A stretch of DNA of 7,929 nt from Zavarzinia sp. (GCA_028694545.1 JAQVKV010000071.1:1-7929), one strand, 5' to 3'. Shown: positions 1 to 6,650, numbered from the stretch's first letter. Notes: a model not told the origin generated them from the sequence alone. Program-made: numbers and translations.

Positions 1-34
1 GGAACGCGGGCCACCGGCAGGGATTTCTATTTTC

Positions 35-39
35 AGGAG
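35..39 (+). promoter_or_regulatory. Ribosome binding site of argD
   Basis: AGGAG lies six bases before a GTG codon. It decides the non-ATG start of argD. The 45 bases ahead of the gene are too few to judge a promoter. Confidence 0.8.
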
Positions 40-45
40 CCAACC

Positions 46-1257
46 GTGACCACGTCCGCTGTCCTGCCGACCTATGCGCGTGCCGACCTTGCCTTCGAGA
101 AGGGCGAGGGCGCCTGGCTGGTGTCGACGGATGGCCGACGATACCTCGATTTTGCCGCCGGCATCGCCGTCTGCGCCTTCGGTCACGCCCACCCCTATCT
201 GGTGAAGGCCCTGACCGAACAGGCCGGCAAGGTCTGGCATACGTCGAACATGTTCCGCATCCCGGGGCAGGAGCGCCTGGCCCAGCGGCTCGTCGACGCC
301 ACTTTCGCCGATTATGCCTTCTTCACCAATTCCGGTGCGGAAGCGGTCGAATGCGCGATCAAGACGGCGCGCAAGTATCACAGCGCGACCGGCAATCCGG
401 AACGCTGGCGCATCATCACCTTCGAGGGCGCCTTCCACGGCCGGACGCTGGCGACCATCGCCGCCGCCGGCCAGAAGAAGCTGACCGAGGGCTTCGGCCC
501 GGTGGTCGAGGGCTTCGATCACGTGCCCTTCGGCGATCTCGACGCGCTGAAGGCCGCGATTACCCACGAGACGGCGGGCATCCTGTTCGAGCCGATCCAG
601 GGCGAGGGCGGGATCAACCCGCTGCCGGACGACAAGATGCGCGCCATCCGCGACTTGTGCGACGAGAACGGCATCCTGCTGATCCTGGACGAGGTCCAGT
701 GCGGCATGGGGCGGACCGGCAAGCTCTTCGCCCATGAATGGGCCGGCATCACGCCGGACATCATGGCGACGGCGAAGGCGATCGGCGGCGGTTTCCCGCT
801 CGGCGCCTGCCTTGCCACGGAGAAGGCGGCTGTCGGCATGACGGCGGGCAGCCATGGCTCGACCTATGGCGGCAATCCGCTCGCCATGGCGGTCGGCAAT
901 GCCGTGCTCGACCTGATGCTGGCGCCCGGCTTTCTCGATCATGTGAACACGATCGCGTCGAGTCTCCGTCAGTCGCTGGCCATGATCGTCGACAGTCATC
1001 CGGACGTCGTCGAGGGCATTCGCGGCCGGGGCCTTATGCTGGGCCTCAAGGTGCGCGACGGCATCGAGAACAAGCGCCTGCAGGCGGCCATGCGCGACGC
1101 AGGGCTGATCGGCGTCGGCGGCGGCGAGAATACGGTTCGCCTGCTGCCCCCCCTGAACATCACGGAAGTGGAGGTGGCGGAGGCCGCCCGGCTTCTCGAC
1201 ACCGCCTGTGCCGCCCTTTCGGCCGAAGTGAAGGCGGAAATGAAGGCTGCATCATGA
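46..1257 (+). CDS. argD: Acetylornithine aminotransferase (class III PLP enzyme)
   Basis: This 403-residue protein is a class III pyridoxal-phosphate aminotransferase that moves an amino group between glutamate and N-acetylornithine in cytoplasmic arginine synthesis. ArgD enzymes often also serve the succinyl-diaminopimelate step of lysine synthesis. Visible marks are the TSNMF segment (66-70), the NSGAEA cofactor loop (95-100), the LDEVQ segment with the cofactor-binding Asp215, the Schiff-base Lys244 in [12 protein letters not shown], the phosphate-contacting STYGGNP segment (272-278) and a C-terminal RLLPPLNI (365-372). Length is normal for the family. The start is GTG, chosen because AGGAG lies six bases upstream (35-39) and the next residues fit the family start. 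The stop overlaps the argF start (ATGA), so the two are almost certainly co-transcribed and translationally coupled. The argF neighbour favours argD over other class III aminotransferases. Confidence 0.96.
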   Translation: MTTSAVLPTYARADLAFEKGEGAWLVSTDGRRYLDFAAGIAVCAFGHAHPYLVKALTEQAGKVWHTSNMFRIPGQERLAQRLVDATFADYAFFTNSGAEAVECAIKTARKYHSATGNPERWRIITFEGAFHGRTLATIAAAGQKKLTEGFGPVVEGFDHVPFGDLDALKAAITHETAGILFEPIQGEGGINPLPDDKMRAIRDLCDENGILLILDEVQCGMGRTGKLFAHEWAGITPDIMATAKAIGGGFPLGACLATEKAAVGMTAGSHGSTYGGNPLAMAVGNAVLDLMLAPGFLDHVNTIASSLRQSLAMIVDSHPDVVEGIRGRGLMLGLKVRDGIENKRLQAAMRDAGLIGVGGGENTVRLLPPLNITEVEVAEAARLLDTACAALSAEVKAEMKAAS

Positions 1258-2201
1258 GTGTCGTGAATTTCTCCAAGACGCCCCGGCATTTCCTCGATCT
1301 CGATCTCCTCGACAAGGCGACCCTGCGCTCGATCCTCGACCGCGCGAAGAAGCTGAAGGCCGCGCGTCACGGCTTGCCCAAGGGCGTCCCCGACGCCGGC
1401 CGCCCGCTGGACGGCCACATCCTCGCGATGATCTTCGAGAAGCAGTCGACGCGCACCCGCGTCTCCTTCGATGTCGGCATGCGGCAGCTCGGCGGGCAGA
1501 CCCTGCTGCTGCTCGGCACCGAGCTTCAGCTCAATCGGGAAGAGACGATCGCCGATACGGCCCGCGTGCTCTCGCGTTTCGTCGACGCCATCATGCTGCG
1601 CACCTCGGCCCATTCCAACCTGACCGAGATGGCGGAAGCGGCGACCGTGCCGGTGATCAACGGGCTGACCCGCTGGTCGCACCCGTGCCAGATCATGGCC
1701 GACATCATGACCTACGAGGAGCACCGGGGCGACATCGCCGGGCGTACCTTCACCTGGCTCGGCGATGGCAACAATGTGGCGCGCAGCTTCATCCACGCCG
1801 CCGCCCGCTTCGACTTCAAGCTGCGCCTCGCCTGTCCGGACGAACTGGCGCCGCCGAAGGAGATCATGGACTGGGCTGTCCGCGAAGGCGCCGACGTGAC
1901 GCTGACCCGCGATCCGGACGCGGCGACCGAAGGCGCCGACGCCGTGGTGACCGACACCTGGGTCTCCATGGGCGATACGGAAGCCGAGCGCCGGCACAAT
2001 CTGCTGGCGCCCTATCGGGTGGATGCGCGGCGCATGGGCCTTGCGGCCAAGGACGCCGTGTTCCTGCACTGCCTGCCGGCGCACCGGGGCGAGGAAGTGA
2101 CCTCGGACGTCATCGACGGGCCGCAGTCCATCGTCTGGGACGAGGCGGAAAACCGCCTGCACGCCCAGAAGGGCATCCTCGCCTGGTGCCTCGCCGACTG
2201 A
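1254..2201 (+). CDS. argF: Ornithine carbamoyltransferase
   Basis: This 315-residue enzyme makes citrulline from ornithine and carbamoyl phosphate in the cytoplasm, the sixth step of arginine synthesis. The carbamoyl-phosphate loop STRTR (65-69), HPCQ (143-146), the ornithine-binding DTWVSMG (234-240) and the catalytic HCLPAHRG (272-279) are all intact. The length matches anabolic OTCases, and pairing with argD argues for the biosynthetic enzyme rather than the arginine-deiminase-pathway form. The same frame stays open back to about 738 inside argD, but the ATG at 1254 is preferred: it sits in the ATGA overlap with the argD stop, has GAAGG seven bases upstream (1242-1246), and begins the family's usual N-terminus ([10 protein letters not shown]). 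A hairpin begins nine bases after the stop. No arginine operator could be identified. Confidence 0.97.
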   Translation: MSVVNFSKTPRHFLDLDLLDKATLRSILDRAKKLKAARHGLPKGVPDAGRPLDGHILAMIFEKQSTRTRVSFDVGMRQLGGQTLLLLGTELQLNREETIADTARVLSRFVDAIMLRTSAHSNLTEMAEAATVPVINGLTRWSHPCQIMADIMTYEEHRGDIAGRTFTWLGDGNNVARSFIHAAARFDFKLRLACPDELAPPKEIMDWAVREGADVTLTRDPDAATEGADAVVTDTWVSMGDTEAERRHNLLAPYRVDARRMGLAAKDAVFLHCLPAHRGEEVTSDVIDGPQSIVWDEAENRLHAQKGILAWCLAD

Positions 2202-2209
2202 CCGGGCAA

Positions 2210-2232
2210 GGCCATGCGCCCTGCGCATGGCC
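2210..2232 (+). terminator. Hairpin after argF, probable end of the argDF transcript
   Basis: A perfect 10-bp stem (2210-2219 with 2223-2232, arm GGCCATGCGC) closes a three-base loop nine bases after the argF stop. There is no T-run behind it, so it could act as a weak intrinsic terminator, an mRNA 3'-end stabiliser or a Rho-associated hairpin. The position favours a role at the transcript end. Confidence 0.5.
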
Positions 2233-2274
2233 AAGGCTCTGGGCGAAAGCCGGCCCCGGTCCCATATGCGATCG

Positions 2275-2302
2275 CGTCATCCCGGCGAAAGCCGGGATGG
2301 CG
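2275..2302. repeat. Dispersed-type palindrome (CATCCCGGC-GAAA-GCCGGGATG)
   Basis: A perfect 9-bp inverted repeat (2278-2286 and 2291-2299) encloses a GAAA loop. The stem continues as CG/CG at 2275-2276 and 2301-2302 across one T-G pair. This core, read as PAFAGMT-like peptide on the minus strand, is familiar from intergenic repeats scattered through many proteobacterial genomes, where it produces spurious short ORFs. Only one copy is in this window, so its dispersed nature is recalled knowledge. It lies in the 214-bp argF-hslO gap, which otherwise holds the argF hairpin and a short weak hairpin (2334-2348). Confidence 0.7.
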
Positions 2303-2415
2303 GCAGGATGGGAAGTGCCCCATACAACCAACCGGGCCATTGAGGCCCCGCGAAGCTTCAGCGTAGCGAGCCAAGCGGCCGGACGGTCGCGCCCGGCGCT
2401 TGAGGGCATGGAAAT

Positions 2416-3333
2416 ATGAACGACAACGAGAAGGGGCTCGACCGGGTCCTGCCGTTTCAGATCGACGCGCTGGATGCGCGCGGCCGCCTCGTGCGCCTCG
2501 GGCCCGTGGTCGACACGATCCTGTCCCGCCACGACTATCCGGACGCTGTCTCACGCCTGCTGGCCGAGGCGATCCTGGTCGCCGTGCTGCTCGGCAATTC
2601 GGTGAAATTCGACGGCACCTTCACGGTCCAGACCAAGAGCGACGGTCCGCTGTCCCTGATGGTCGCGGATTTCACCACCCCGGGTGCCCTGCGCGGCTAT
2701 GCCCAGTTCGACCGCGAGGCGCTGGAAGTCCTGGGGCCGGATGCCAGCTTCACGCAGCTCGTCGGCAAGGGCTATCTGGCCATGACCCTCGATCAGGGGC
2801 CGGAGACGGATCGCTATCAGGGCATCGTCGCGCTGGAGGGGGACAATCTCGCCGAATGCGCCGAAGCCTATTTCCGCGATTCCGAACAGATTCCGACGTT
2901 GGTGCGGCTCGCCTCGCGCCGGGCCTGGCCGGATGGGCCGTGGCTGGCCGGCGGCCTGATGATCCAGCACCTGCCCCATGGCAGCGCCGGACCGCGCGCC
3001 GACTTCGGCGGCCATCTGCCGAACGCGGTGGACGAGGACCGCTGGATGAACGCCCGCAGCAAGGCGGCGACGATTTCCGTCGACGAATTGGTCGGGCCCG
3101 AACCCCGGATGGAGGAAGTCGCTTGGCGCCTCTATCACGAGGATGACGTGCGGGTCTATCCGACGCCCCTGCTCTCGGTCGGCTGCCGCTGCTCGCGCGA
3201 GCGGATCGCCGGCGTGCTTGCCCAATTTTCGCCCGAAGACCGTGCCGATATGGCGGTCGACGGCAAGATCCTCGTCACCTGTGAATTCTGCAACGCGGGC
3301 TTCGCCTTCGATCCCGAAACGGTCGAAGCCTGA
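2416..3333 (+). CDS. hslO: Hsp33 redox-regulated holdase chaperone
   Basis: This 305-residue protein is Hsp33, a cytoplasmic chaperone that is inactive when reduced and zinc-bound and binds unfolding proteins after oxidative stress. The redox switch is complete: Cys257-x-Cys259 (CRC) and Cys289-x2-Cys292 (CEFC), 29 residues apart, in the family's CxC...CxxC arrangement. The N-terminal part shows the usual domain, including an early segment with DAVSRLLAEAILVAVLLGNSV and a VQTKSDGPLSLMVADF strand region. The ATG at 2416 follows TGAGGG at 2401-2406 with reasonable spacing. The gap to argF contains a hairpin and a repeat, so it may have its own promoter, though none is convincing. hslO after argD-argF is an order I recall from other alphaproteobacteria. 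A lipoprotein gene follows 13 bp downstream and is probably co-transcribed. Confidence 0.96.
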   Translation: MNDNEKGLDRVLPFQIDALDARGRLVRLGPVVDTILSRHDYPDAVSRLLAEAILVAVLLGNSVKFDGTFTVQTKSDGPLSLMVADFTTPGALRGYAQFDREALEVLGPDASFTQLVGKGYLAMTLDQGPETDRYQGIVALEGDNLAECAEAYFRDSEQIPTLVRLASRRAWPDGPWLAGGLMIQHLPHGSAGPRADFGGHLPNAVDEDRWMNARSKAATISVDELVGPEPRMEEVAWRLYHEDDVRVYPTPLLSVGCRCSRERIAGVLAQFSPEDRADMAVDGKILVTCEFCNAGFAFDPETVEA

Positions 3334-3346
3334 TCGGGGAAAGACC

Positions 3347-3925
3347 ATGTTCACGCGTCGCGCGTTTCTCGTCGCCGTGCCGGCCTCCGGGCTCGCCGCC
3401 TGTGCCGCCAAGGGCCCGGCGCCCAGCTTCCCGCCTTTCCATGTCGGCGACGGGCCCTTGCGCCTGAACGTCGCCCGGATCGCGGTCGAGGACCGCTCGT
3501 CCCTTCTGGGGGCCGGTCATATCGAGGGCGAATTCGACGTGTCTCCCCTGACCGCGCTGAACAACTGGATCGGCGACCGGCTCGATGCCGCCGGCAGCAG
3601 CGGCATCCTCACCGTGACGGTCCGCGATGCCTCCGCGATCGAGGAACGGCTGGAGACCACGGGCGGCGTCTCGGGCCTGTTCAAGGACGAGCCCGGCGCC
3701 AAGGTGACGGCGCGTCTGCGGGTCGATTTCACCGCCGATGATCCGGACCGCCTCGTCACCGCCCGTTCCTCGGTCGCGGTCGAGCGCTTCACCACGGTGC
3801 CGAAGGATGTGGATTTCACCGAGCGGCGCCAGCTCCTCTATTCCCTGAGCAAGGGGCTGATCGAGGATTTCGACCGCAAGGCCATGGTCTCGATCCCGCA
3901 ATATTTCGGTGCCTTCCTCGGCTGA
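3347..3925 (+). CDS. Hypothetical lipoprotein with twin-arginine-like signal
   Basis: This is a 192-residue predicted lipoprotein of unknown function. The N-terminus MFTRRAFLVAVPASGLAAC has a lipobox LAAC with acylated Cys19. TRRAFL also resembles the Tat consensus (S/T)RRxFLK, so export in folded form is possible. The mature part has no other membrane segment. It shows a strand LRLNVARIAVE (38-48), a segment LNNWIGDRLDAAGSSGILTVTVRDASAIEE (71-100), a basic-acidic strand KVTARLRVDF (119-128), and a C-terminal helix-like LLYSLSKGLIEDFDRKAM (163-180). This layout recalls an unnamed alphaproteobacterial lipoprotein family, but I assign no activity. ATG at 3347 has GGGGAAAG just upstream (3336-3343); the frame is open from 3143, but that part lies inside hslO and is a shadow. 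Its stop faces the diguanylate cyclase stop across 16 bp. Confidence 0.85.
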   Translation: MFTRRAFLVAVPASGLAACAAKGPAPSFPPFHVGDGPLRLNVARIAVEDRSSLLGAGHIEGEFDVSPLTALNNWIGDRLDAAGSSGILTVTVRDASAIEERLETTGGVSGLFKDEPGAKVTARLRVDFTADDPDRLVTARSSVAVERFTTVPKDVDFTERRQLLYSLSKGLIEDFDRKAMVSIPQYFGAFLG

Positions 3926-3941
3926 GACCGGGGAGACGGGG

Positions 3942-5333
3942 TCAGATCGGGGCTGCGGGCGTCAGGCGGCAGATGCGGTTGCGTCCTTGTGCCTTCGCCC
4001 GGTAGAGAGCCTGGTCGGCCGCGAAGATCAGATGGTCGCCGCTCTGGTCGGCGACGGCGGTCGCAAGGCCGATGCTGACGGTGACGGTCGGGGCTGTCGC
4101 GCTCGCCTCATGCGGGATCGACAGGTCGCGGACGGTGGCCGCCAGGCTTGCCGCGATGGCGTCGGCGGCCTCGGCATCGGTTTCCGGCAGGACCACGGCG
4201 AATTCCTCGCCGCCGAAGCGGGCGGCGCAATCGCCCGGGCGGCGCGCCGACGTCGCGATGGCCTGGGCTACCTGTCGCAGGCATTTGTCGCCCGCCTGAT
4301 GGCCATATCGATCGTTGTAAGCCTTGAAGTGGTCGATATCGATCATGAGCAGGCTCGTCGGCGTCACCGGTTGGCGACGGTGCGCCAGGCGAAGCGCCAG
4401 CTCGAGGTGGCGATTGAAATAGCGTCGGTTGAAGAGGCGCGTCACCTCGTCCGTGCTGGCTTCCGTCTCGAGGCGGATGTTGCGTCGGCTGATCCGGGCA
4501 TAAAGCCATGTCACCTGGCGCAGATAGACCGACAGCACCGAAAGGCCGGTGAACAGGGCGACGGTCCGCGACACATACCAGCCGAGGGAATAGCGCGTGC
4601 CGGCCTCAAGCGTCAGGAAGGCATCGGCGCAGGCGGCCGCCATGGCGACGGCGAGGCCGAGGGCCATCATGGTCTCGCCGCGCAACACGGTGATGACGGT
4701 GGCCAGGGCCCCGAGATTCAGGGCAACGACGGCGATGCCCGCCGGCGATCGCAGGAGCGCATGATAATCATTGTCGACGATCAGGGTGGGCAGATTGTCG
4801 TGTTCCTTCGTGACGACGAGGAGGAACAGGCCGACCAGCGCCAGGGGCAGGAGCCACGCCGCGACCACTTCCCGCGTGTCGATGGGCCGGGCCGCCGGCT
4901 TTCGCCGCTCCCGATAGGCGACCGCCATGCCGATCATCACGAAGAGGGGAAAACCGCAGTGCCACATCACCCAGAGCCACATCGCGCTCTGCGGTCCGGC
5001 GCCGAACAGGCCGGCCGGGGCCATCACGCCGGGGAAGACCGTCATCTGGGCGGGAACGATGGCGGCGACATAGAGATAGGCGGTGCCGAGCCAGAGCAGG
5101 TGGCGCCGCCCCGCCAGGGGGGCATGGTTGAGGATCAGATAGGCGGTGATCAGGTTGATCACCATGATCATCGCCGCGAAGGCGGGCAGGAAGGCCGGCA
5201 CAGGCTGCAGGCCTTCATCCCCCCGGACGAGGGCGAGAGCCGTCACGGCCACGAGGGAAATGGCGAATATGCCCGTCAGTGCCCGGTGATGCGGCGAGGC
5301 CGCCTCCACGAGCAGCACGGCCTGGGTCGGCAT
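3942..5333 (-). CDS. Membrane diguanylate cyclase, MASE4-GGDEF
   Basis: This 463-residue protein probably makes cyclic di-GMP from two GTP at the inner membrane. Residues about 20-272 form roughly eight hydrophobic segments. The part around 46-140 (PVPAFLPAF, INLITAYLI, FPGVMAPAGLFGAGPQ, WLWVMWHCGFPLFV) fits the MASE4 sensor domain found before GGDEF domains. The cyclase domain spans about 290-457. It has TDEVTRLFNRR (294-304), a variant of the usual TDxLTGLxNRR; metal-binding Asp332 in DIDHFKAYND; and the active loop GGEEF (374-378). It also has an inhibitory site RPGD (365-368) exactly five residues before GGEEF. The parts needed for catalysis and product feedback therefore look intact. The ligand sensed is unknown. 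The ATG at 5331-5333 has only a weak ribosome site. The gene reads alone, convergent with the lipoprotein gene. Confidence 0.93.
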   Translation of the reverse strand: MPTQAVLLVEAASPHHRALTGIFAISLVAVTALALVRGDEGLQPVPAFLPAFAAMIMVINLITAYLILNHAPLAGRRHLLWLGTAYLYVAAIVPAQMTVFPGVMAPAGLFGAGPQSAMWLWVMWHCGFPLFVMIGMAVAYRERRKPAARPIDTREVVAAWLLPLALVGLFLLVVTKEHDNLPTLIVDNDYHALLRSPAGIAVVALNLGALATVITVLRGETMMALGLAVAMAAACADAFLTLEAGTRYSLGWYVSRTVALFTGLSVLSVYLRQVTWLYARISRRNIRLETEASTDEVTRLFNRRYFNRHLELALRLAHRRQPVTPTSLLMIDIDHFKAYNDRYGHQAGDKCLRQVAQAIATSARRPGDCAARFGGEEFAVVLPETDAEAADAIAASLAATVRDLSIPHEASATAPTVTVSIGLATAVADQSGDHLIFAADQALYRAKAQGRNRICRLTPAAPI

Positions 5334-5422
5334 GGCGGAGTCCCGGTCGTTGCGTCTACCTTAATCTAGCGGCCGACGACGAAACGGGCCAGTCCGGGCC
5401 TCATTCCGTTGAAATGAAAGCG

Positions 5423-5473
5423 GCGGATCTCGCGGCGTGAAATATATACCCAGCGCCGTCACGGGCGATCCGC
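5423..5473. repeat. Nested inverted repeat upstream of the cyclase gene
   Basis: The 157-bp gap 5334-5490 holds outer arms GCGGATC (5423-5429) and GATCCGC (5467-5473), and inner arms CGGCG (5433-5437) and CGCCG (5454-5458). The arms enclose a small AT patch (5440-5448). It lies between the small lipoprotein gene and the cyclase gene, so it could terminate the former or regulate the latter. There is no T-run. GC-rich DNA forms such arms by chance, so confidence is low. Confidence 0.25.
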
Positions 5474-5490
5474 TCCGGAATGACCGCCTG

Positions 5491-5694
5491 TCAGGGCGCG
5501 CCGTGGCTCAGGCGGCAATCGCCGACGGTACGGGCCCCTGTTTCCGTGGCACAGCGCCGGTCGCAGTCGGCGCTGCCGTCGCAATAGTTCTGCAGCGTAC
5601 GGCGGCCCATGTCACGCCAGTCGAAATCGGCGCAACCGCCCAGTGCCAGGGTGAAGAGGGTCGCCATTGTTGCCGTGAAAATCCGTGTCGGCAT
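5491..5694 (-). CDS. Small cysteine-rich lipoprotein, function unknown
   Basis: This is a 67-residue predicted lipoprotein. A signal peptide (MPTRIFTATMATLFTLALGG) ends in lipobox LGGC with acylated Cys21, leaving a mature chain of only 47 residues. That chain carries four more cysteines, at 38, 44, 48 and 60 (spacing C-x5-C-x3-C-x11-C), set in a charged region rich in Asp and Arg. Two disulfides are possible in the periplasm; metal binding is an alternative. A strong ribosome site AAGGAAGGG lies at 5697-5705, just before the ATG, and the gene starts 11 bases after the regulator stop. It is therefore very probably the third gene of the DUF2975-regulator operon. I do not recognise the family. 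Real coding is supported by the signal peptide, the ribosome site and the spacing, not by homology. Confidence 0.78.
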   Translation of the reverse strand: MPTRIFTATMATLFTLALGGCADFDWRDMGRRTLQNYCDGSADCDRRCATETGARTVGDCRLSHGAP

Positions 5695-5705
5695 GTCCCT
5701 TCCTT

Positions 5706-5909
5706 TCAATCCTCGATTCGCAGCAGGTCGCCGGGCGTGCAGTCGAGGTAGCGACAGATGGCCTCCAGGGTCTCGAAGCGGATGCCCTTCACCTTGCCCT
5801 GCTTCAGCAGGGACAGGTTGGCCTCGGTGATGCCGATGGCGGCGGCGAGGTCCTTGGACTTCACCTTTTTCTCCGCCATCACGCGGTCGAGGGTGACGGC
5901 CACGGGCAT
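5706..5909 (-). CDS. Small Cro/CI (XRE)-type transcriptional regulator, YozG-like
   Basis: This 67-residue protein is essentially one helix-turn-helix domain. The helices lie in VTLDRVMAEKKVKSKDLAAAIGITEANLSLLKQGK, with DLAAAIGITEANLSLLK (20-36) as the helix-turn-helix proper. It is followed by IRFETLEAICRYLDCTPGDLLRIED, the ending typical of this small Cro/CI family. It should bind DNA as a dimer. The start codon overlaps the DUF2975 stop as TGATG, and there is no ribosome site of its own, so it is translated by coupling. Pairing of this regulator type with a DUF2975 membrane protein is known, as in Bacillus yozG and yoaS. By analogy the regulator probably controls its own operon. The symmetrical AT-rich element at 6505-6546 is the obvious candidate site, by inference. 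Confidence 0.92.
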   Translation of the reverse strand: MPVAVTLDRVMAEKKVKSKDLAAAIGITEANLSLLKQGKVKGIRFETLEAICRYLDCTPGDLLRIED

Positions 5910-6463
5910 CAGACGAACTGCGCGTTTTCTTCCGCCGCGCGGGCGCCCTCGGCCATGATCGCGCCGACGATCCAGGCCCCGCCCGCGACCAGCAGGCTGA
6001 CGAACTGATTGCTGTCGACGCCGATCGCCAACTGCCGTTCTCCAACCGGCATGCCGAGAGTGAGGATGACGGAGAGCGCCGGCGTCGTGATCAGCGAGGC
6101 GATCACCGCAATGGCGATCCCGGCACCGAAGCGGCTGAAATGGCGGGCGTTTTCCGCCGTCAGCGTATGGCCTTGCGCGAAATTGCCGAAACAGCACGCC
6201 AGATGGCGCAGGGCCAGCATCAGGAAGGCGACCGGCACCAGCGAGACGAGGACCGCGACATGGCGCTGCCACGGCGCCATGGTCCCGGGATCGAAGGTTG
6301 CGATGACGGTGCCGGGCATCTTGGCGACGGCGAGAAGATCCTGCGCCGGTGCAAGCTCGCCGAAAGCGACCACAACGGCGGGCAGGGCGAAGATGGTTAC
6401 GCGGGTGGCAATTCTCAGCCCGGCTGCGCGCCGCCGCAGTCGCATCTCGTTCATATCGCCCAT
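5909..6463 (-). CDS. DUF2975 four-helix membrane protein
   Basis: This 184-residue inner-membrane protein has four hydrophobic segments, at about 18-37, 68-86, 113-136 and 154-170. It also has the DUF2975 marks: a loop FAQGHTLTAENARHFSRFG (95-113) and the C-terminal MAEGARAAEENAQFV (170-184). Its biochemical role is unknown. It probably works with the small regulator whose gene overlaps its stop. The frame is open up to a TTG at 6518-6520, but that start would add 19 polar residues and fall inside the promoter and operator region. Four ATG codons cluster at 6467-6469, 6461-6463, 6452-6454 and 6443-6445. The one at 6463 is preferred because GGGAG lies seven bases upstream; the ATG at 6469 is only one base from that site. 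Confidence 0.9.
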   Translation of the reverse strand: MGDMNEMRLRRRAAGLRIATRVTIFALPAVVVAFGELAPAQDLLAVAKMPGTVIATFDPGTMAPWQRHVAVLVSLVPVAFLMLALRHLACCFGNFAQGHTLTAENARHFSRFGAGIAIAVIASLITTPALSVILTLGMPVGERQLAIGVDSNQFVSLLVAGGAWIVGAIMAEGARAAEENAQFV

Positions 6464-6470
6464 CTGCATA

Positions 6471-6475
6471 CTCCC
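6471..6475 (-). promoter_or_regulatory. Ribosome binding site that decides the DUF2975 start
   Basis: GGGAG on the minus strand is seven bases before the ATG at 6463 and one base before the ATG at 6469. Spacing selects the 6463 start among four clustered ATG codons. Confidence 0.6.
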
Positions 6476-6491
6476 ATCGTTGCGATGCGGG

Positions 6492-6520
6492 AATATGAGC
6501 AGAAAATTATCGTTAATCAA
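6492..6520 (-). promoter_or_regulatory. Candidate sigma-70 type promoter of the DUF2975 operon
   Basis: On the minus strand TTGATT (6515-6520) and CATATT (6492-6497) are 17 bases apart and each matches the consensus at four of six positions. The predicted start near 6485 leaves a leader of about 20 bases with the GGGAG site inside it. The -35 box overlaps the inner palindrome, which suits repression. An alternative -35 is TTGACC (6563-6568) with a poorer -10 at long spacing. Confidence 0.45.
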
Positions 6521-6546
6521 TAATAAATTATTGTTCTATGATAATT
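6505..6546. promoter_or_regulatory. Nested dyad element, candidate operator of the XRE regulator
   Basis: The inner palindrome CAATAAT-AA-ATTATTG (6518-6533) is perfect. Outer arms AATTATC (6505-6511) and GATAATT (6540-6546) are also perfect and share the same centre, between 6525 and 6526. The block 6503-6548 has only six G or C in 46 bases, in strong contrast with its surroundings. It overlaps the -35 box of the candidate promoter. Two concentric dyads would suit binding by dimers or a tetramer of a Cro/CI-type protein. Binding by the neighbouring regulator is inference. Confidence 0.5.
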
Positions 6547-6630
6547 ATGTCGCCGATCGCGTGGTCAACCGGCGTCGACGGAGCGGGAATGGCGGCCGTT
6601 TCGGGCAGAGACGATTCTCCCATGGGCGCA

Positions 6631-6650
6631 CGTCCGCGCGAGGGCGGACG
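6631..6650. repeat. GC-rich hairpin between the dehydrogenase and the DUF2975 operon
   Basis: Arms CGTCCGC (6631-6637) and GCGGACG (6644-6650) enclose a six-base loop. It lies about 70 bases past the dehydrogenase stop on the minus strand and lacks a T-run. It may help terminate read-through from the dehydrogenase unit, or may be chance in GC-rich DNA. Confidence 0.3.

Noticed and set aside
738..1253. Upstream extension of the argF frame inside argD
   Set aside because: This stretch encodes Arg/Gly-rich nonsense out of frame with argD. argF clearly starts at 1254.
996..2234. Minus-strand frame of 412 codons across argF
   Set aside because: It is antisense to argF and the end of argD, with no family resemblance. 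It is a codon-bias shadow.
2318..2325. CCCCATAC resembling a sigma-32 -10 box before hslO
   Set aside because: No CTTG-like -35 box lies at the proper distance upstream, so a heat-shock promoter is not supported.
2110..2532. Minus-strand frame containing an IPAFAGMT peptide
   Set aside because: This peptide is the hallmark of spurious ORFs crossing the dispersed palindrome, and the frame overlaps both argF and hslO.
3909..5369. Long plus-strand frame of 486 codons
   Set aside because: It is antisense to the well-supported cyclase gene. Its translation is low-complexity (Gly, Arg, Asp, His) with no domain, as expected for a shadow frame in GC-rich DNA.
5437..5751. Plus-strand frame of 104 codons opposite the small lipoprotein gene
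   Set aside because: It has no ribosome site or recognisable domain, and the opposite strand holds a lipoprotein with signal peptide and ribosome site.
6464..6520. TTG-start extension of DUF2975
   Set aside because: It adds residues that do not fit the family, covers the candidate promoter, and has no ribosome site. GGGAG supports 6463.
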